Positions 17,297 to 26,598 of a DNA stretch of 64,000 nucleotides are shown in pieces. Position numbers and translations under genes: made by a program. Position 1 is the stretch's first letter, and each line of letters starts with the position of its first letter. Source of the DNA: an uncultured Clostridium sp. (GTDB lineage Bacteria; Bacillota; Clostridia; Lachnospirales; Lachnospiraceae); assembly GCA_934438135.1 (NCBI GenBank), contig CAKSBP010000006.1, positions 1 to 64,000 of the forward strand, read 5' to 3'. The notes under the pieces were generated by a model, which did no database searches, was not told where the DNA came from, and saw nothing but the letters and a program-made list of their open reading frames with translations.

Positions 17297-17332
17297 AAAG
17301 AGCTATGCAGAATTCCTGCATAGCTCTTTCTT
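17297..17332. terminator. Bidirectional terminator between the PBP and prs genes
   Basis: AAAGAGCTATGCAG pairs perfectly with CTGCATAGCTCTTT across a five-base loop, with T-rich flanks on both strands, between convergent genes. Confidence 0.9.
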
Positions 17333-17388
17333 TTATCATTTATCAATTATATGATTTACTTAGATAAGCCTATTCAAAATCTAAGTGT

Positions 17389-18561
17389 TTATCTCTGATG
17401 ATATTTTTTCAATACATTCTGAATACGTTCTGTTGGACTTAACAGTTCACTGATAGAAGCGTCATGGTTTAATGTATCAATTAATAAAGCAATGTATTTG
17501 CTCATATCAACGTTGATATAATATTCTTTTTTCAACAGCTCTTCTGGCTGATATACAAGGTTTGTTGTTAATACTCTGTAAATCAGGCCTTCTTCATAAG
17601 CTTTATCGAATTTATCAAGACCGTTTGTAAATAAACCAAATGTAGAGCATACGAAGATTCTGCCAGCTTTACGGCGTTTTAATTCAGTTGCAACATCAAT
17701 CATGCTTTCGCCGGAGGAAATCATATCATCTACGATAATCATATCTTTGCCTTCAATGTCAGTACCTAAGAATTCATGTGCAACGATAGGGTTACGCCCA
17801 TCTACAATACGTGTATAATCACGGCGTTTATAGAACATACCCATATCAACACCAAGAACGTTGGCATAATAAACTGCTCTGCCCATACCGCCTTCATCTG
17901 GGCTGATAATCATTAAGTGTTCAGAGTCCATTTTAATATCTGGTATATTTTTAAGAAGAGCTTTGATAAACTGATAAGTAGGCTGTACTGTTTCGAAACT
18001 CTTAAGAGGAATCGCGTTCTGAACTCTTGGATCGTGTGCATCGAAAGTGATGATACTTTCTACGCCCATGTTTGTCAGTTCCTGAAGTGCTAAAGCACAG
18101 TCAAGAGATTCTCTGGAACTACGTCTATGCTGTCTGCTCTCATATAAGAACGGCATAATGACTGTGATACGTCTGGCTTTTCCGCCAACAGCTGAAATAA
18201 TACGTTTTAAGTCCTGATAATGGTCGTCTGGTGACATATGATTTGTCTGTCCGCATACGCTGTAAGTCAGGCTGTGGTTACAAACATCAACCAATAAGTA
18301 TAAATCAGAACCACGAACCGATTCTTTAATAGTACCCTTTGCTTCACCGGAACCAAATCTAGGGCAGGCAGCATCGATTAGGTAGGAATCTCTCTGATAT
18401 CCTGCAAAAGCGATAGTAGTTTTATGTTCACTGTTACGTACCTGTCTCCAGTTTACGATGTAATCGTTTACTTTCTTACCTAAATCGCGGCTGCTTTCAA
18501 GAGCAATGATGCCTAATGTACCTACTGGTATTGTGTTAAATGTTTTTTCTTGCTGTGACAT
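17389..18561 (-). CDS. prs: Ribose-phosphate pyrophosphokinase (long form)
   Basis: It makes PRPP from ribose 5-phosphate and ATP for nucleotide, His and Trp synthesis. Recognisable parts are the catalytic-flap region (MPFLYESRQHRRSSRESLDCA), FDAHDPRVQNAIP, and the PRPP-binding loop IIVDDMISSGESM, which replaces the usual VDD-IDTGGT. At 390 residues it is about 75 longer than the classical 315-residue enzyme, with additions near the N-terminus and between motifs. I believe long Prs paralogues occur in gut Clostridia. Such variants could differ in allosteric control, but nothing here proves it. The start follows TGGAGG. The gene stands alone, downstream of the primosome genes on the same strand. 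Confidence 0.9.
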   Translation of the reverse strand: MSQQEKTFNTIPVGTLGIIALESSRDLGKKVNDYIVNWRQVRNSEHKTTIAFAGYQRDSYLIDAACPRFGSGEAKGTIKESVRGSDLYLLVDVCNHSLTYSVCGQTNHMSPDDHYQDLKRIISAVGGKARRITVIMPFLYESRQHRRSSRESLDCALALQELTNMGVESIITFDAHDPRVQNAIPLKSFETVQPTYQFIKALLKNIPDIKMDSEHLMIISPDEGGMGRAVYYANVLGVDMGMFYKRRDYTRIVDGRNPIVAHEFLGTDIEGKDMIIVDDMISSGESMIDVATELKRRKAGRIFVCSTFGLFTNGLDKFDKAYEEGLIYRVLTTNLVYQPEELLKKEYYINVDMSKYIALLIDTLNHDASISELLSPTERIQNVLKKYHQR

Positions 18562-18673
18562 TGCAATTCCTCCATAAAATCTATTTGATTTTTTATTACG
18601 TACAAATTTTATTATGAATATCCAGTTATATTTTATAACATTTTAAAATTATTCCGTCAAGGTAAAATTAGTA

Positions 18674-19681
18674 TTAGGTGAAATTACTTTGATCGGAATA
18701 GGTTTTTTTCAGCCGGATATCTTCGCCTACTATTTTTAAGAGTTTGTAATTACTAATCAGTCTTGAAAAAATTCGTTCACTATATAGATTTTTTAAATCA
18801 TCCAGTGAATAGTTGGTGGAAATAATAGTGGATTTCCTGCTTAAATACCGTTCATTAATGCAGAGGTAGAGCTGGGAGGATATGAATGTATTATTCATCT
18901 CAGTGCCTAAATCATCAATGATTAGTAAGTCGCAGTTTAAAATTCCATCTAGCTGCTCCGGAATTTCTGTATTTTCATTATTTCGTTCAAACTTATTTTT
19001 TTCCAGAATTTCAAAAAGCTGAAAAGAAGTCAGGTAAATAACCGTGTGGGAAGTGTTGAGGATTTCCCGGGCAATGCAGTTTGTCAAAAAAGTTTTTCCG
19101 ACACCAGTATTTCCATAAATTAATATATTTTCAAAAGAAGTATCAAAGTTTTTGATAAAACGCAGGCAGTATTCTACGACCTGACGCATATTCTCATAAG
19201 GTGTGAGGTTTCGTGTTGGATCAATCTTGGTTTTCTCATAGCAATCAAAGGAAAAGGTATCAAAATTCTCTCTCTTCATGGCTTCTTTAACATTAGACTG
19301 AGAATAAATTAAATCCACAATTGCCTGTTTAAAACACTGACACTTTTTATTGCCGACATAGCCGGTATCCTTGCAGATAGGACATTGATAATCTGGGGTA
19401 AGGTAGTCCTTTGGAAAACCGTAAGCTGCCAGTAACTCTTCCTTTTCCTGGGAAAGTTCCTGAATCCGGCTTTTCAGTTTGGTAAGAGCTTCCTGATCAC
19501 CTTTTAAAGCCAGTTTTGCACAGGCCACAGACTGTTCCGCAATACTGGTATCATAGTCATGAAGTTGTGGAATCAGCTGATAAACTTTCTCGTATTTTTT
19601 CTCAAGAGAATGACGGCTTCGGATTTGTCTTTCGTCATATTCCCGTAGTATCTTATTATATTGAATATTTTTTAAACCCAT
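18674..19681 (-). CDS. Helicase loader, DnaI/DnaC-type AAA+ ATPase
   Basis: This protein is expected to load the replicative helicase onto DNA during initiation and restart. The 335-residue protein has a coiled-coil N-terminal part (about 60-95). A Cys-rich zinc-binding segment follows (CPICKDTGYVGNKKCQC). The AAA+ domain has Walker A GNTGVGKT and Walker B LLIIDDLGTE, with a sensor-1 region STNYSLDD. The organisation matches DnaI of Firmicutes, including the zinc-binding region before the ATPase. It lies 27 bp after the DnaD-like gene on the same strand, so the two probably form one primosomal operon. The start follows AGGAGG. Confidence 0.9.
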   Translation of the reverse strand: MGLKNIQYNKILREYDERQIRSRHSLEKKYEKVYQLIPQLHDYDTSIAEQSVACAKLALKGDQEALTKLKSRIQELSQEKEELLAAYGFPKDYLTPDYQCPICKDTGYVGNKKCQCFKQAIVDLIYSQSNVKEAMKRENFDTFSFDCYEKTKIDPTRNLTPYENMRQVVEYCLRFIKNFDTSFENILIYGNTGVGKTFLTNCIAREILNTSHTVIYLTSFQLFEILEKNKFERNNENTEIPEQLDGILNCDLLIIDDLGTEMNNTFISSQLYLCINERYLSRKSTIISTNYSLDDLKNLYSERIFSRLISNYKLLKIVGEDIRLKKTYSDQSNFT

Positions 19682-19708
19682 GTATGCATCCTCCTGTTTC
19701 TGCCACTA

Positions 19709-20815
19709 TTATTCATGTTTGTTCAGCAGGCGCTCTTCCAATGAGGAAATATAGTCTTTCGAATAATCACGTTGAGGAAAGGCATTAAATTGATTCTTTG
19801 GATTGACTTTTGCCTGTGGCTGCTTCTGCTGCCTGCTCGATGCCGCACGGCTGTTATGTTTTTGATCCAGAACGAGGATATCTGCTTTTGTTTTTACACC
19901 TTTGGCATACCAGTTTTCAATAATGCTGTTTGCATATTTAAAATCTGGTTTTCCGGTATTTAATAAAGTCCGGTTGCATGCCTCTATAATAATATCAGTT
20001 GAAAATCCAAAAGAAGAAAACCACTTGTCCATGAATTTTTTTTCAATGTCACCTGGTTGACGATTTAAGCCAAACGCTTTGCTTACTGCATTGTAATTAG
20101 TATTGTACTTGGCAATGGATATATCTGCTTTTTCGACGGTATCAATTCCTTCTTCTTTCCATGCAATAGCAACCGCTTCAATATAAGAAGAATTTGTTTT
20201 ATTTCTAGAAATACAGTAATCATAAAGGTGTAAGATTAAATCTGTAGAAAATCCGAGCGTTTCATAAATGAAAAGAACAAGTTGTACATCATTTGGAGTC
20301 ATATTACGCTTTAGGTAAACCTCAATGATATTCATAAGCCATTTCACTTCATCTGTATTTGTCAGTTCTGCAATCTGGGTACTTGTATAAGTTGGCCGTT
20401 CAAATTTTGCTTTTGCTTCCATAGTATGTGTTGTTGCAGTTTCCGTCTGTGTAATGGAAGCAGAAGGGGTTACGATTCCGGTTTCATATGCAGTTCTTTC
20501 GTATGTTATTTCTTTTACCGCTGGTTCTTCCAGAATAATAGAACTGATTTCCCCAGAAGTACTTTTTTCGATTGTAATCAGACTGCATTTTTCCCAGTAA
20601 TTCAGGGCACGGATAACATCCGTTTCCGTGTTATCCAGATGATCAGCAATTTTTAAAATACTTAATCCGGTATCTCCACTGGAAAGCAGTCGTAGAAGAT
20701 AAATATAAACCTTCACGTATTCACCATTGGCATAAGGCATGTAAGAATCGATAAAAATGTTCGATATGGTTGTGGTTGTGCATGAATTATTTGATGTCAG
20801 TTTAATTGTACTCAT
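19709..20815 (-). CDS. DnaD/DnaB-like primosomal protein
   Basis: Proteins of this class bridge DnaA or PriA to the helicase loader. The 368-residue protein has an N-terminal winged-helix half (about 20-85, with LLSSGDTGLSILKIADHLDNTETDVIRALNYW split around the helix-turn-helix). A C-terminal DnaD-type helical domain appears twice (about 140-210 and 225-300), the second ending with FKYANSIIENWYAKGVKTKAD, close to the DnaD signature YxxxI-x-W. The basic, Gln-rich tail (RQQKQPQAKVNPK) suits DNA binding. The two DnaD-type domains resemble Bacillus DnaB more than DnaD. Its promoter is at 20850-20877 with DnaA boxes about 50 bp further upstream. Confidence 0.87.
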   Translation of the reverse strand: MSTIKLTSNNSCTTTTISNIFIDSYMPYANGEYVKVYIYLLRLLSSGDTGLSILKIADHLDNTETDVIRALNYWEKCSLITIEKSTSGEISSIILEEPAVKEITYERTAYETGIVTPSASITQTETATTHTMEAKAKFERPTYTSTQIAELTNTDEVKWLMNIIEVYLKRNMTPNDVQLVLFIYETLGFSTDLILHLYDYCISRNKTNSSYIEAVAIAWKEEGIDTVEKADISIAKYNTNYNAVSKAFGLNRQPGDIEKKFMDKWFSSFGFSTDIIIEACNRTLLNTGKPDFKYANSIIENWYAKGVKTKADILVLDQKHNSRAASSRQQKQPQAKVNPKNQFNAFPQRDYSKDYISSLEERLLNKHE

Positions 20816-20849
20816 CTTGCCATCCCTTCCATTACTTTAAGGTATCAAC

Positions 20850-20877
20850 ATTATAGCATAGTTCCAAAATTCTGCAA
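20850..20877 (-). promoter_or_regulatory. Promoter of the primosome operon
   Basis: On the minus strand, TTGCAG (20877-20872) and TATAAT (20855-20850) are separated by 16 bp, about 35 bp before the DnaD-like start codon. Confidence 0.75.
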
Positions 20878-20923
20878 ATAGGATAATCCGTTCACAGGGA
20901 CAGGATAAATTCAACAATTAGAA

Positions 20924-21107
20924 TGTGGATAAAGTGGATAACTATGTGACTAAATTTAAATGCAATGCTAAGAAAGTTGAGAAAACCTTAATTCTTAAGT
21001 GTTTTAAGAAGTTAACCTTAAAAATAATTCGTCCACATGAAGTTAAAAATATATCCACAACTTTACCAAAATGAAAATGTTGATAAAGTTGTGGATAAAG
21101 TGGATAA
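20924..21107. promoter_or_regulatory. DnaA-box cluster between the primosome operon and murC
   Basis: TGTGGATAA at 20924-20932, the reverse complement of the DnaA box TTATCCACA, is followed without a gap by AGTGGATAA at 20933-20941. The same pair recurs at 21090-21098 and 21099-21107. ATATCCACA at 21051-21059 (8 of 9) and TCGTCCACA at 21029-21037 (7 of 9) lie between them in the other orientation. So two perfect and up to four near-perfect boxes fall within 184 bp of A+T-rich DNA upstream of the primosome promoter. DnaA binding here would fit control of that operon. dnaA and dnaN are absent, so it is probably not the replication origin itself. Confidence 0.7.
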
Positions 21108-22490
21108 CTATTTTTGAACTAGATTTTCTCCTACATTTACGATATTTCCGGCACCCATAGTTATTAACATGTCGCCGTTATTACAATTTTTTGATACAAA
21201 TTCTTCTATTTCCTCAAAAGTTGGAAAGTAGTAAGCCTCTGTCCCTGCTTTTTTGAGTCTTTCGAGAATATCGCGAGAAGAGATATCCCCTGGGTCTTTT
21301 TCTCTTGCAGCATAAATATCAGCAAGAATTACTTTATCAGCCATGGTCAGTGCATCTGCGAAATCATCTAGGAATGCTCTGGTACGGGAATACGTATGTG
21401 GCTGGAAAATACACCACAGCTGCTTATGTGGATAATTCTTTGCGGAAGTTAACGTTGCTTTGATTTCAGTTGGATGATGTGCGTAATCATCAATTACAGT
21501 AACTCCATTGAATTTACCCTTATATTCGAAACGTCTTTCGGTTCCTTTAAAGCTTTCAAGACCTTTTTTAATAGTCGAAACAGGAATCTTGTATTCGTTT
21601 GCAAGGCCGGCAGCAGCCAGAGAATTGGAAATGTTATGTTTTCCAACTACATTTAACTGGATATGCGCTAACAGTGTATTATTGTGATATAAATCATAAC
21701 TACCTCTGCCAATGGAATCATATTCCACATTTTTCGCATGGTAGTCAAAATTATCATTATTAATACCATAATTTATGATATGGCATTGCAAATTATTCGT
21801 AAATTCTTTATAATTTGTTATATCACCATTGAGTATAAGCAGACCATCCTCTGGAATTCGTTTCGCGAATTCATGGAATGAGTGTCTGATGTCATCTAAG
21901 TCTTTGAAGAAATCCATATGATCAGCATCAATGTTTAATATAATACCTGCAGTAGGGAAAAATTTAAGAAAACTATTTGTATATTCACAGGCTTCTGTGA
22001 TAAAGTTTTCTGATTTACCAATACGGATATTTCCGCCGATTGCATCTAAGATGCCACCGACTGAAATCGTAGGATCAAGACTGCCGGCTAAGAAAATGTG
22101 TGACAGCATGGAAGTTGTAGTTGTTTTTCCATGAGTACCGGAAACCGCAATGGCATTTTTATAATTTTTCATTACCTGGCCAACCATTGCTGCACGATCC
22201 ATCATTGGGATGCCGGAATTTACGGCAGCTACATATTCAGGGTTCGTCTTGCTGATCGCAGCTGTATACACGATTAAATTCATATCATTTGTTATATTTG
22301 CTTCACTTTGTCCATATACTATATGTATACCAAGTGATTGCAAATGTTCGGTGATTTTCGACTTATTCATATCGGAACCGCTGATGGTAAAGCCATATGA
22401 ATGAAGTAGTTCGGCAAAGCCGCTCATACTGATGCCGCCAATGCCGATAAAATGAATGTGGACTGGCTGTTTAAAATCAATTTTATACAT
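21108..22490 (-). CDS. murC: UDP-N-acetylmuramate--L-alanine ligase
   Basis: It adds L-Ala to UDP-MurNAc, the first peptide step of peptidoglycan precursor synthesis in the cytosol. The 460 residues match MurC length. The N-terminal Rossmann region has HFIGIGGISMSG, the ATP loop has GTHGKTTTTSML (about 117-128), and the Mur-ligase centre includes the ITEACEYTNSFL segment, NIDADHMDFF, and DDYAHHPTEI. The C-terminal domain has FQPHTYSRTRAF. The start follows AGGAAGGA. The stop codon abuts the second pair of DnaA boxes. It is apparently monocistronic, convergent in no obvious way with any neighbour, and divergent from glgC. Confidence 0.97.
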   Translation of the reverse strand: MYKIDFKQPVHIHFIGIGGISMSGFAELLHSYGFTISGSDMNKSKITEHLQSLGIHIVYGQSEANITNDMNLIVYTAAISKTNPEYVAAVNSGIPMMDRAAMVGQVMKNYKNAIAVSGTHGKTTTTSMLSHIFLAGSLDPTISVGGILDAIGGNIRIGKSENFITEACEYTNSFLKFFPTAGIILNIDADHMDFFKDLDDIRHSFHEFAKRIPEDGLLILNGDITNYKEFTNNLQCHIINYGINNDNFDYHAKNVEYDSIGRGSYDLYHNNTLLAHIQLNVVGKHNISNSLAAAGLANEYKIPVSTIKKGLESFKGTERRFEYKGKFNGVTVIDDYAHHPTEIKATLTSAKNYPHKQLWCIFQPHTYSRTRAFLDDFADALTMADKVILADIYAAREKDPGDISSRDILERLKKAGTEAYYFPTFEEIEEFVSKNCNNGDMLITMGAGNIVNVGENLVQK

Positions 22491-22686
22491 AAAAATCCTT
22501 CCTATCTAATCCTCATAATGTTATTATGTTCTTTCTAATGATATTATAATCATTTATATAGAAAAAACAAATATTATTTATTAGATAAATAAGGTATAAT
22601 GGTTTTATTACAGGAAAGTCTTTCTATTAGAAAAAATAATATTTATATAATTTGCTATAAAAAAAAATAAATATTGCAAATAATTA

Positions 22687-22725
22687 GTGAAAATTATTCA
22701 CATTTGTATAAATTAATGGTATAAT
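22687..22725 (+). promoter_or_regulatory. glgC promoter with overlapping inverted repeat
   Basis: TTCACA (22697-22702) and TATAAT (22720-22725) have 17-bp spacing. GTGAA-N5-TTCAC (22687-22701) overlaps the -35, a typical place for a repressor site. The spacer is one base longer than in a Rex operator, so the regulator is unknown. A second TATAAT at 22593-22598 lies further upstream. Confidence 0.65.
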
Positions 22726-22754
22726 AGACACATTAAACAACAAGGGGTGATTGC

Positions 22755-24029
22755 GTGATTAAAAAGGAAATGATTGCGATGTTACTTGCGGGGGGACAAG
22801 GCTCCAGGCTAGGCGTTTTAACAGCGAAAGTTGCAAAGCCTGCGGTTGCATTTGGAGGAAAATACAGAATCATTGATTTCCCATTAAGCAACTGTATTAA
22901 TTCTGGTATTGATACTGTTGGCGTATTGACGCAGTATCAGCCATTGCGTTTAAATACTCATATCGGAATTGGAATTCCATGGGATTTGGACAAGAATATT
23001 GGCGGCGTGTCAATTCTTCCTCCATATGAAAAGAGTACAAGCAGTGAATGGTATACTGGAACGGCGAATGCTATTTATCAGAATTTAGAGTACATGGAGT
23101 ATTATAATCCAGACTATGTTTTAATCTTAAGTGGGGATCATATTTACAAGATGGATTATGAGATTATGCTTCAATTCCATAAGGATAAGAAAGCAGATGT
23201 TACGTTAGCAACCATTCCTGTACCTATTGAAGAGGCAAGTCGATTTGGAGTTGTTATTACAGATGATGACCACAAAATTCAGGAATTTGAAGAAAAACCA
23301 CCGAAACCTAGAAGCAATCTTGCATCTATGGGAATTTACATATTCAGCTGGCCGGTTTTAAGGGACGCACTGATAGCGTTAAAGGATCAGCCGGGCTGCG
23401 ATTTTGGAAAACATATTATTCCGTACTGCCATAATAATGGCAAGAGGATTTTTGCGTATGAGTATACCGGTTACTGGAAAGATGTAGGAACACTCGCATC
23501 ATATTGGCAATCTAATATGGAGTTAATTGACTTAGTTCCAGAGTTTAACCTTTATGAGGAATTTTGGAAGATTTACACGAAATCAGATAAGATACCACCA
23601 CAGTATATATCAGACTCCGCAAATATTGATAAAGCAATTATTGGAGAAGCATCGGAGATTTATGGAGAAGTATATAATTCCGTGATAGGTTCCGATGTAT
23701 ATATTGGACCAGGAGCAGTGATAAGAGATTCTATTATTATGTCCTCAACATCGATAGGGGAGCGAACAGAAATTAACAAAGCAATTATTGCTGAGAACGT
23801 TAAGATTGGCGATGATGTAGTAGTAGGAACTGGTGAAGAAACACCGAATGAAGTAAGACCGGATATTTATAATTTTGGACTGGCAACAATTGGTGAAGAT
23901 TCCGTAATCCCTAGTGGAATAAAAATTGGAAAGAATACTGCCATTTCTGGCGTTACGACAAATGAAGACTATCCAGATGGACTGCTGAAAAGCGGCGAAA
24001 CGTTGATTAAGGCGGGTGAAAAGTTATGA
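22755..24029 (+). CDS. glgC: Glucose-1-phosphate adenylyltransferase, catalytic subunit
   Basis: It forms ADP-glucose from ATP and glucose 1-phosphate, the committed step of bacterial glycogen synthesis. A GTG start at 22755 follows AGGGG and gives [19 protein letters not shown]. The nucleotidyltransferase signature GGQGSRL is complete, with later [15 protein letters not shown], the [10 protein letters not shown] catalytic region, EEKP, and [11 protein letters not shown] left-handed beta-helix domain with hexapeptide-like repeats occupies about 300-390. The 424 residues suit the Firmicute form. It overlaps glgD by four bases (ATGA). In Firmicutes GlgC is the catalytic partner and GlgD the modulating partner of a heterotetramer. 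Confidence 0.96.
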   Translation: MIKKEMIAMLLAGGQGSRLGVLTAKVAKPAVAFGGKYRIIDFPLSNCINSGIDTVGVLTQYQPLRLNTHIGIGIPWDLDKNIGGVSILPPYEKSTSSEWYTGTANAIYQNLEYMEYYNPDYVLILSGDHIYKMDYEIMLQFHKDKKADVTLATIPVPIEEASRFGVVITDDDHKIQEFEEKPPKPRSNLASMGIYIFSWPVLRDALIALKDQPGCDFGKHIIPYCHNNGKRIFAYEYTGYWKDVGTLASYWQSNMELIDLVPEFNLYEEFWKIYTKSDKIPPQYISDSANIDKAIIGEASEIYGEVYNSVIGSDVYIGPGAVIRDSIIMSSTSIGERTEINKAIIAENVKIGDDVVVGTGEETPNEVRPDIYNFGLATIGEDSVIPSGIKIGKNTAISGVTTNEDYPDGLLKSGETLIKAGEKL

Positions 24030-25147
24030 GAGCAATAGGGATTGTTTTAGCAGGCGGAAACAGTGCTAGGATGAAGGAATTATCAAATAAGAGAGCAACT
24101 GCAGCTATGATGATTGCAGGTGGATACAGAAGTATAGATTTTGTTTTAAGCAATATGTCTAATTCACATATACAGAAGGTGGCCGTATTTACACAGTATA
24201 ATGCGAAGTCACTGAATGAACATTTGAACTCATCGAAATGGTGGGATTTTGGAAGGAAGCAGGGAGGACTTTATGTCTTCACACCAACGATTACAGCAGA
24301 TAATGGATTCTGGTATCGTGGAACAGCAGATGCGATTGCACAGAATTTAAGCTTCCTGAAAAATAGTCATGAGCCTTATGTAGTCATTGCTTCTGGCGAT
24401 GGCGTATATAAAATAGATTACAATAAGGTGTTGGAATATCATATTTCCAAGAAGGCAGACATTACGGTAGTTACAAAACAGCTTCCTGAAGGGGAAGATG
24501 CGAGCCGTTTTGGAGTCATCAAAACAGATGAAGAAGGGAGGATTAAAGAGTTTGAGGAAAAGCCTATCATAACAAATGCCAATACAGTTTCCATTGGAGT
24601 ATATGTTATTCGCAGACGCCAGCTGATCGAGTTAATCGAGAAGGCTGAACAAGAAGAAAGACATGATTTTGTAAAAGATATTCTCATTAGATATAAAGGG
24701 ATAAAGAGGATTTACGCATATAATCTAGATAGTTACTGGAGAAATATCGCATCAGTAGATTCTTATTTTAAGACAAACATGGATTTCCTGAATAAAGACA
24801 TCAGAGATTACTTCTTTAGACAGTACCCTGATATTTATTCAAAAGTAGAAGATTTGCCACCAGCAAAATATAATAGTGGTTCTTCGGTTAAGAATAGTTT
24901 AATTTCTAGTGGATGTATTATCAATGGCTCAGTAGAGAATTCCATTCTATTTAAGCAGGTTTATGTAGGCAACAATTGTACAATCAAAAATTCGATTGTA
25001 TTGAATGATGTGTATATTGGTGACAATGTATACATTGAGAATTGTATCGTGGAAAGCAGAGATACAATTAGGGCCAATACGACATATGTCGGCGAGCCAG
25101 ATAATGTTAAGATAGTCGTTGAAAAAAACGAAAGATATTTTCTATAA
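24026..25147 (+). CDS. glgD: Glucose-1-phosphate adenylyltransferase, regulatory subunit GlgD
   Basis: This non-catalytic or weakly catalytic paralogue associates with GlgC and raises its activity in Firmicutes. The 373-residue protein keeps the fold, but the nucleotidyltransferase loop reads GGNSARM instead of GGQGSRL, and the following KPA stretch of GlgC is degenerate (KRATAAMM). That fits a loss of full catalysis. A beta-helix C-terminus (about 290-370) remains, with [24 protein letters not shown] hexapeptides. The four-base overlap with glgC indicates translational coupling. Glycogen synthase and branching enzyme genes are not in the window. Confidence 0.95.
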   Translation: MRAIGIVLAGGNSARMKELSNKRATAAMMIAGGYRSIDFVLSNMSNSHIQKVAVFTQYNAKSLNEHLNSSKWWDFGRKQGGLYVFTPTITADNGFWYRGTADAIAQNLSFLKNSHEPYVVIASGDGVYKIDYNKVLEYHISKKADITVVTKQLPEGEDASRFGVIKTDEEGRIKEFEEKPIITNANTVSIGVYVIRRRQLIELIEKAEQEERHDFVKDILIRYKGIKRIYAYNLDSYWRNIASVDSYFKTNMDFLNKDIRDYFFRQYPDIYSKVEDLPPAKYNSGSSVKNSLISSGCIINGSVENSILFKQVYVGNNCTIKNSIVLNDVYIGDNVYIENCIVESRDTIRANTTYVGEPDNVKIVVEKNERYFL

Positions 25148-25169
25148 AAATAAAGGGGGATAATTTACA

Positions 25170-25466
25170 ATGCAAATTACAGATGTTCGAATTAGAAAAG
25201 TGAATAAAGAAGGAAAGATGAAGGCGGTCGTTTCGATTACGCTTGACAATGAATTCGTAGTACATGATATTAAGATTATTGAAGGTGAAAAAGGCATGTT
25301 TATTGCAATGCCTAGTAGAAGAGCTGGAGACGGTGAGTACAGGGATATTGCACATCCTATTAATTCCGACACTCGTGAGAAGATACAGTCAATTATTCTT
25401 GAAAAATACGAAATTGCTATTGATGCAGAAGAAGCTTTAGATGAATCTGCAGCAGCGGAAGTCTAA
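25170..25466 (+). CDS. spoVG: SpoVG, septation and sporulation regulator
   Basis: This small RNA/DNA-binding regulator influences septation, cortex formation and, in pathogens, virulence genes. The 98 residues match the family. The core [20 protein letters not shown] and the nucleic-acid-binding [18 protein letters not shown] segment are well conserved. An acidic C-terminal tail follows. It lies 22 bp after glgD with its own AAAGGGGGAT ribosome binding site. No separate promoter was obvious, so it may be read from the glg operon or from a sigma-H type promoter inside glgD. A strong terminator follows at 25491. Confidence 0.95.
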   Translation: MQITDVRIRKVNKEGKMKAVVSITLDNEFVVHDIKIIEGEKGMFIAMPSRRAGDGEYRDIAHPINSDTREKIQSIILEKYEIAIDAEEALDESAAAEV

Positions 25467-25490
25467 ATTAAATAGAGTTTGTACATACGG

Positions 25491-25524
25491 AAAGAGGTTG
25501 CCGGATTTGGCAGCCTCTTTTTTT
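25491..25524 (+). terminator. Terminator after spoVG
   Basis: AAAGAGGTTGCC pairs with GGCAGCCTCTTT (one mismatch) across a six-base loop and is followed by a T run. Confidence 0.92.
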
Positions 25525-25678
25525 AATCACTTAGGGAGTGTATGGAACACATACTTCTTTACGAGAAATTTAAACATCATTTGTATTTGTTTTGCATAAC
25601 TGAAAATATCATGATACTATATAAAAGTCAGTTTTTTGGGGAGCTCATCGTAATATCCTGTTTGAAGGAGGAGGCAGT

Positions 25679-26536
25679 TTGAAAAAAACAAAGATGTTTG
25701 CACTGTTAGCATTAATTATGGGAGTTTTTGCTGCTGTAGTTTTTTACGCAGCCAGCGACAGCGATTTGCTAAATCAACTCTTGAAAACAGAAGAAAACAG
25801 GAAAGAAATTGTCCAGACTGTACGGCAGGGAATGTTAGATGGAGAGGATGAAATAACCGTAAAGTACATAGGAGGGCGGAAAGAATTGCGAAGTATTACG
25901 ATGAAAGCTGTAGAAAAGGCTTTAAGCCAGGATGATCCTTCTACGTCCGATGACTTTGATTATCTGAAACATAAATACAGAGGGTATACTGCTGTAATAA
26001 AAGGTTTCGCCTTTTATGCTGAAATTACATATCGTTTCACATTTAGTGAAACAAAAATGCAGACAGACTGGGTAGACAAAACAGTAAAAAAGATAATACA
26101 AGACTTTCATTTTGAAAATAAATCTACGTATGAAAAAATCAAAATGATACATGATTATATTATAAAAAATACGTCTTATGATATAACCGTTCAGAATAAT
26201 TCCGCTTATGAAGGGCTTCATTGCAAGGTAACAGCCTGCGAAGGATATGCAAATTTAGCTTATAAAATGTTCACAGAAGCGGGAATTGGAGCGAGAGTAA
26301 TTACAGGGATTGCAGATGGCCAAGCACATGCCTGGAATATTGTAGAACTGGGTGGAGTATGGTATAACATAGATTGTACCTGGGATGACCCGCTTGGCGG
26401 AGAAAGTAATAGTAGTTATAATTACTTCCTGAAAAGTAGTTATGATTTTGCGGATCATATTCGGGATGAAGAGTTTGATACCGATGATTTTTATTTAAAA
26501 TATCCAATGGCAGAAGAAAGCTGGAAAAGGAAATAA
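25679..26536 (+). CDS. Exported transglutaminase-like (papain-fold) protein
   Basis: A TTG start at 25679 follows GGAGGAGG. The 285-residue protein has an N-terminal membrane or signal segment (about 6-26) and no lipobox. The C-terminal domain has the transglutaminase-like triad: Cys in VTACEGYANLAYKMF, His in GQAHAWNIV, and Asp in WYNIDCTWDDP. Such domains in Clostridia are often surface-anchored, occur next to cell-wall genes, and may act as proteases or peptide cross-linkers. The substrate cannot be inferred. It lies 54 bp upstream of pth without a terminator. Confidence is high for the fold and low for the role. Confidence 0.87.
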   Translation: MKKTKMFALLALIMGVFAAVVFYAASDSDLLNQLLKTEENRKEIVQTVRQGMLDGEDEITVKYIGGRKELRSITMKAVEKALSQDDPSTSDDFDYLKHKYRGYTAVIKGFAFYAEITYRFTFSETKMQTDWVDKTVKKIIQDFHFENKSTYEKIKMIHDYIIKNTSYDITVQNNSAYEGLHCKVTACEGYANLAYKMFTEAGIGARVITGIADGQAHAWNIVELGGVWYNIDCTWDDPLGGESNSSYNYFLKSSYDFADHIRDEEFDTDDFYLKYPMAEESWKRK

Positions 26537-26598
26537 TACAGAAGAAAGGATTGTACAAAAGAACAGACGAACTTTTTTTGTGCAGATAGGTGATAGAG

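Noticed and set aside
20924..21107. Chromosomal replication origin
   Set aside because: dnaA, dnaN, rpmH and similar origin neighbours are absent, and no A+T-rich 13-mer array was seen; a regulatory or titration role is preferred.
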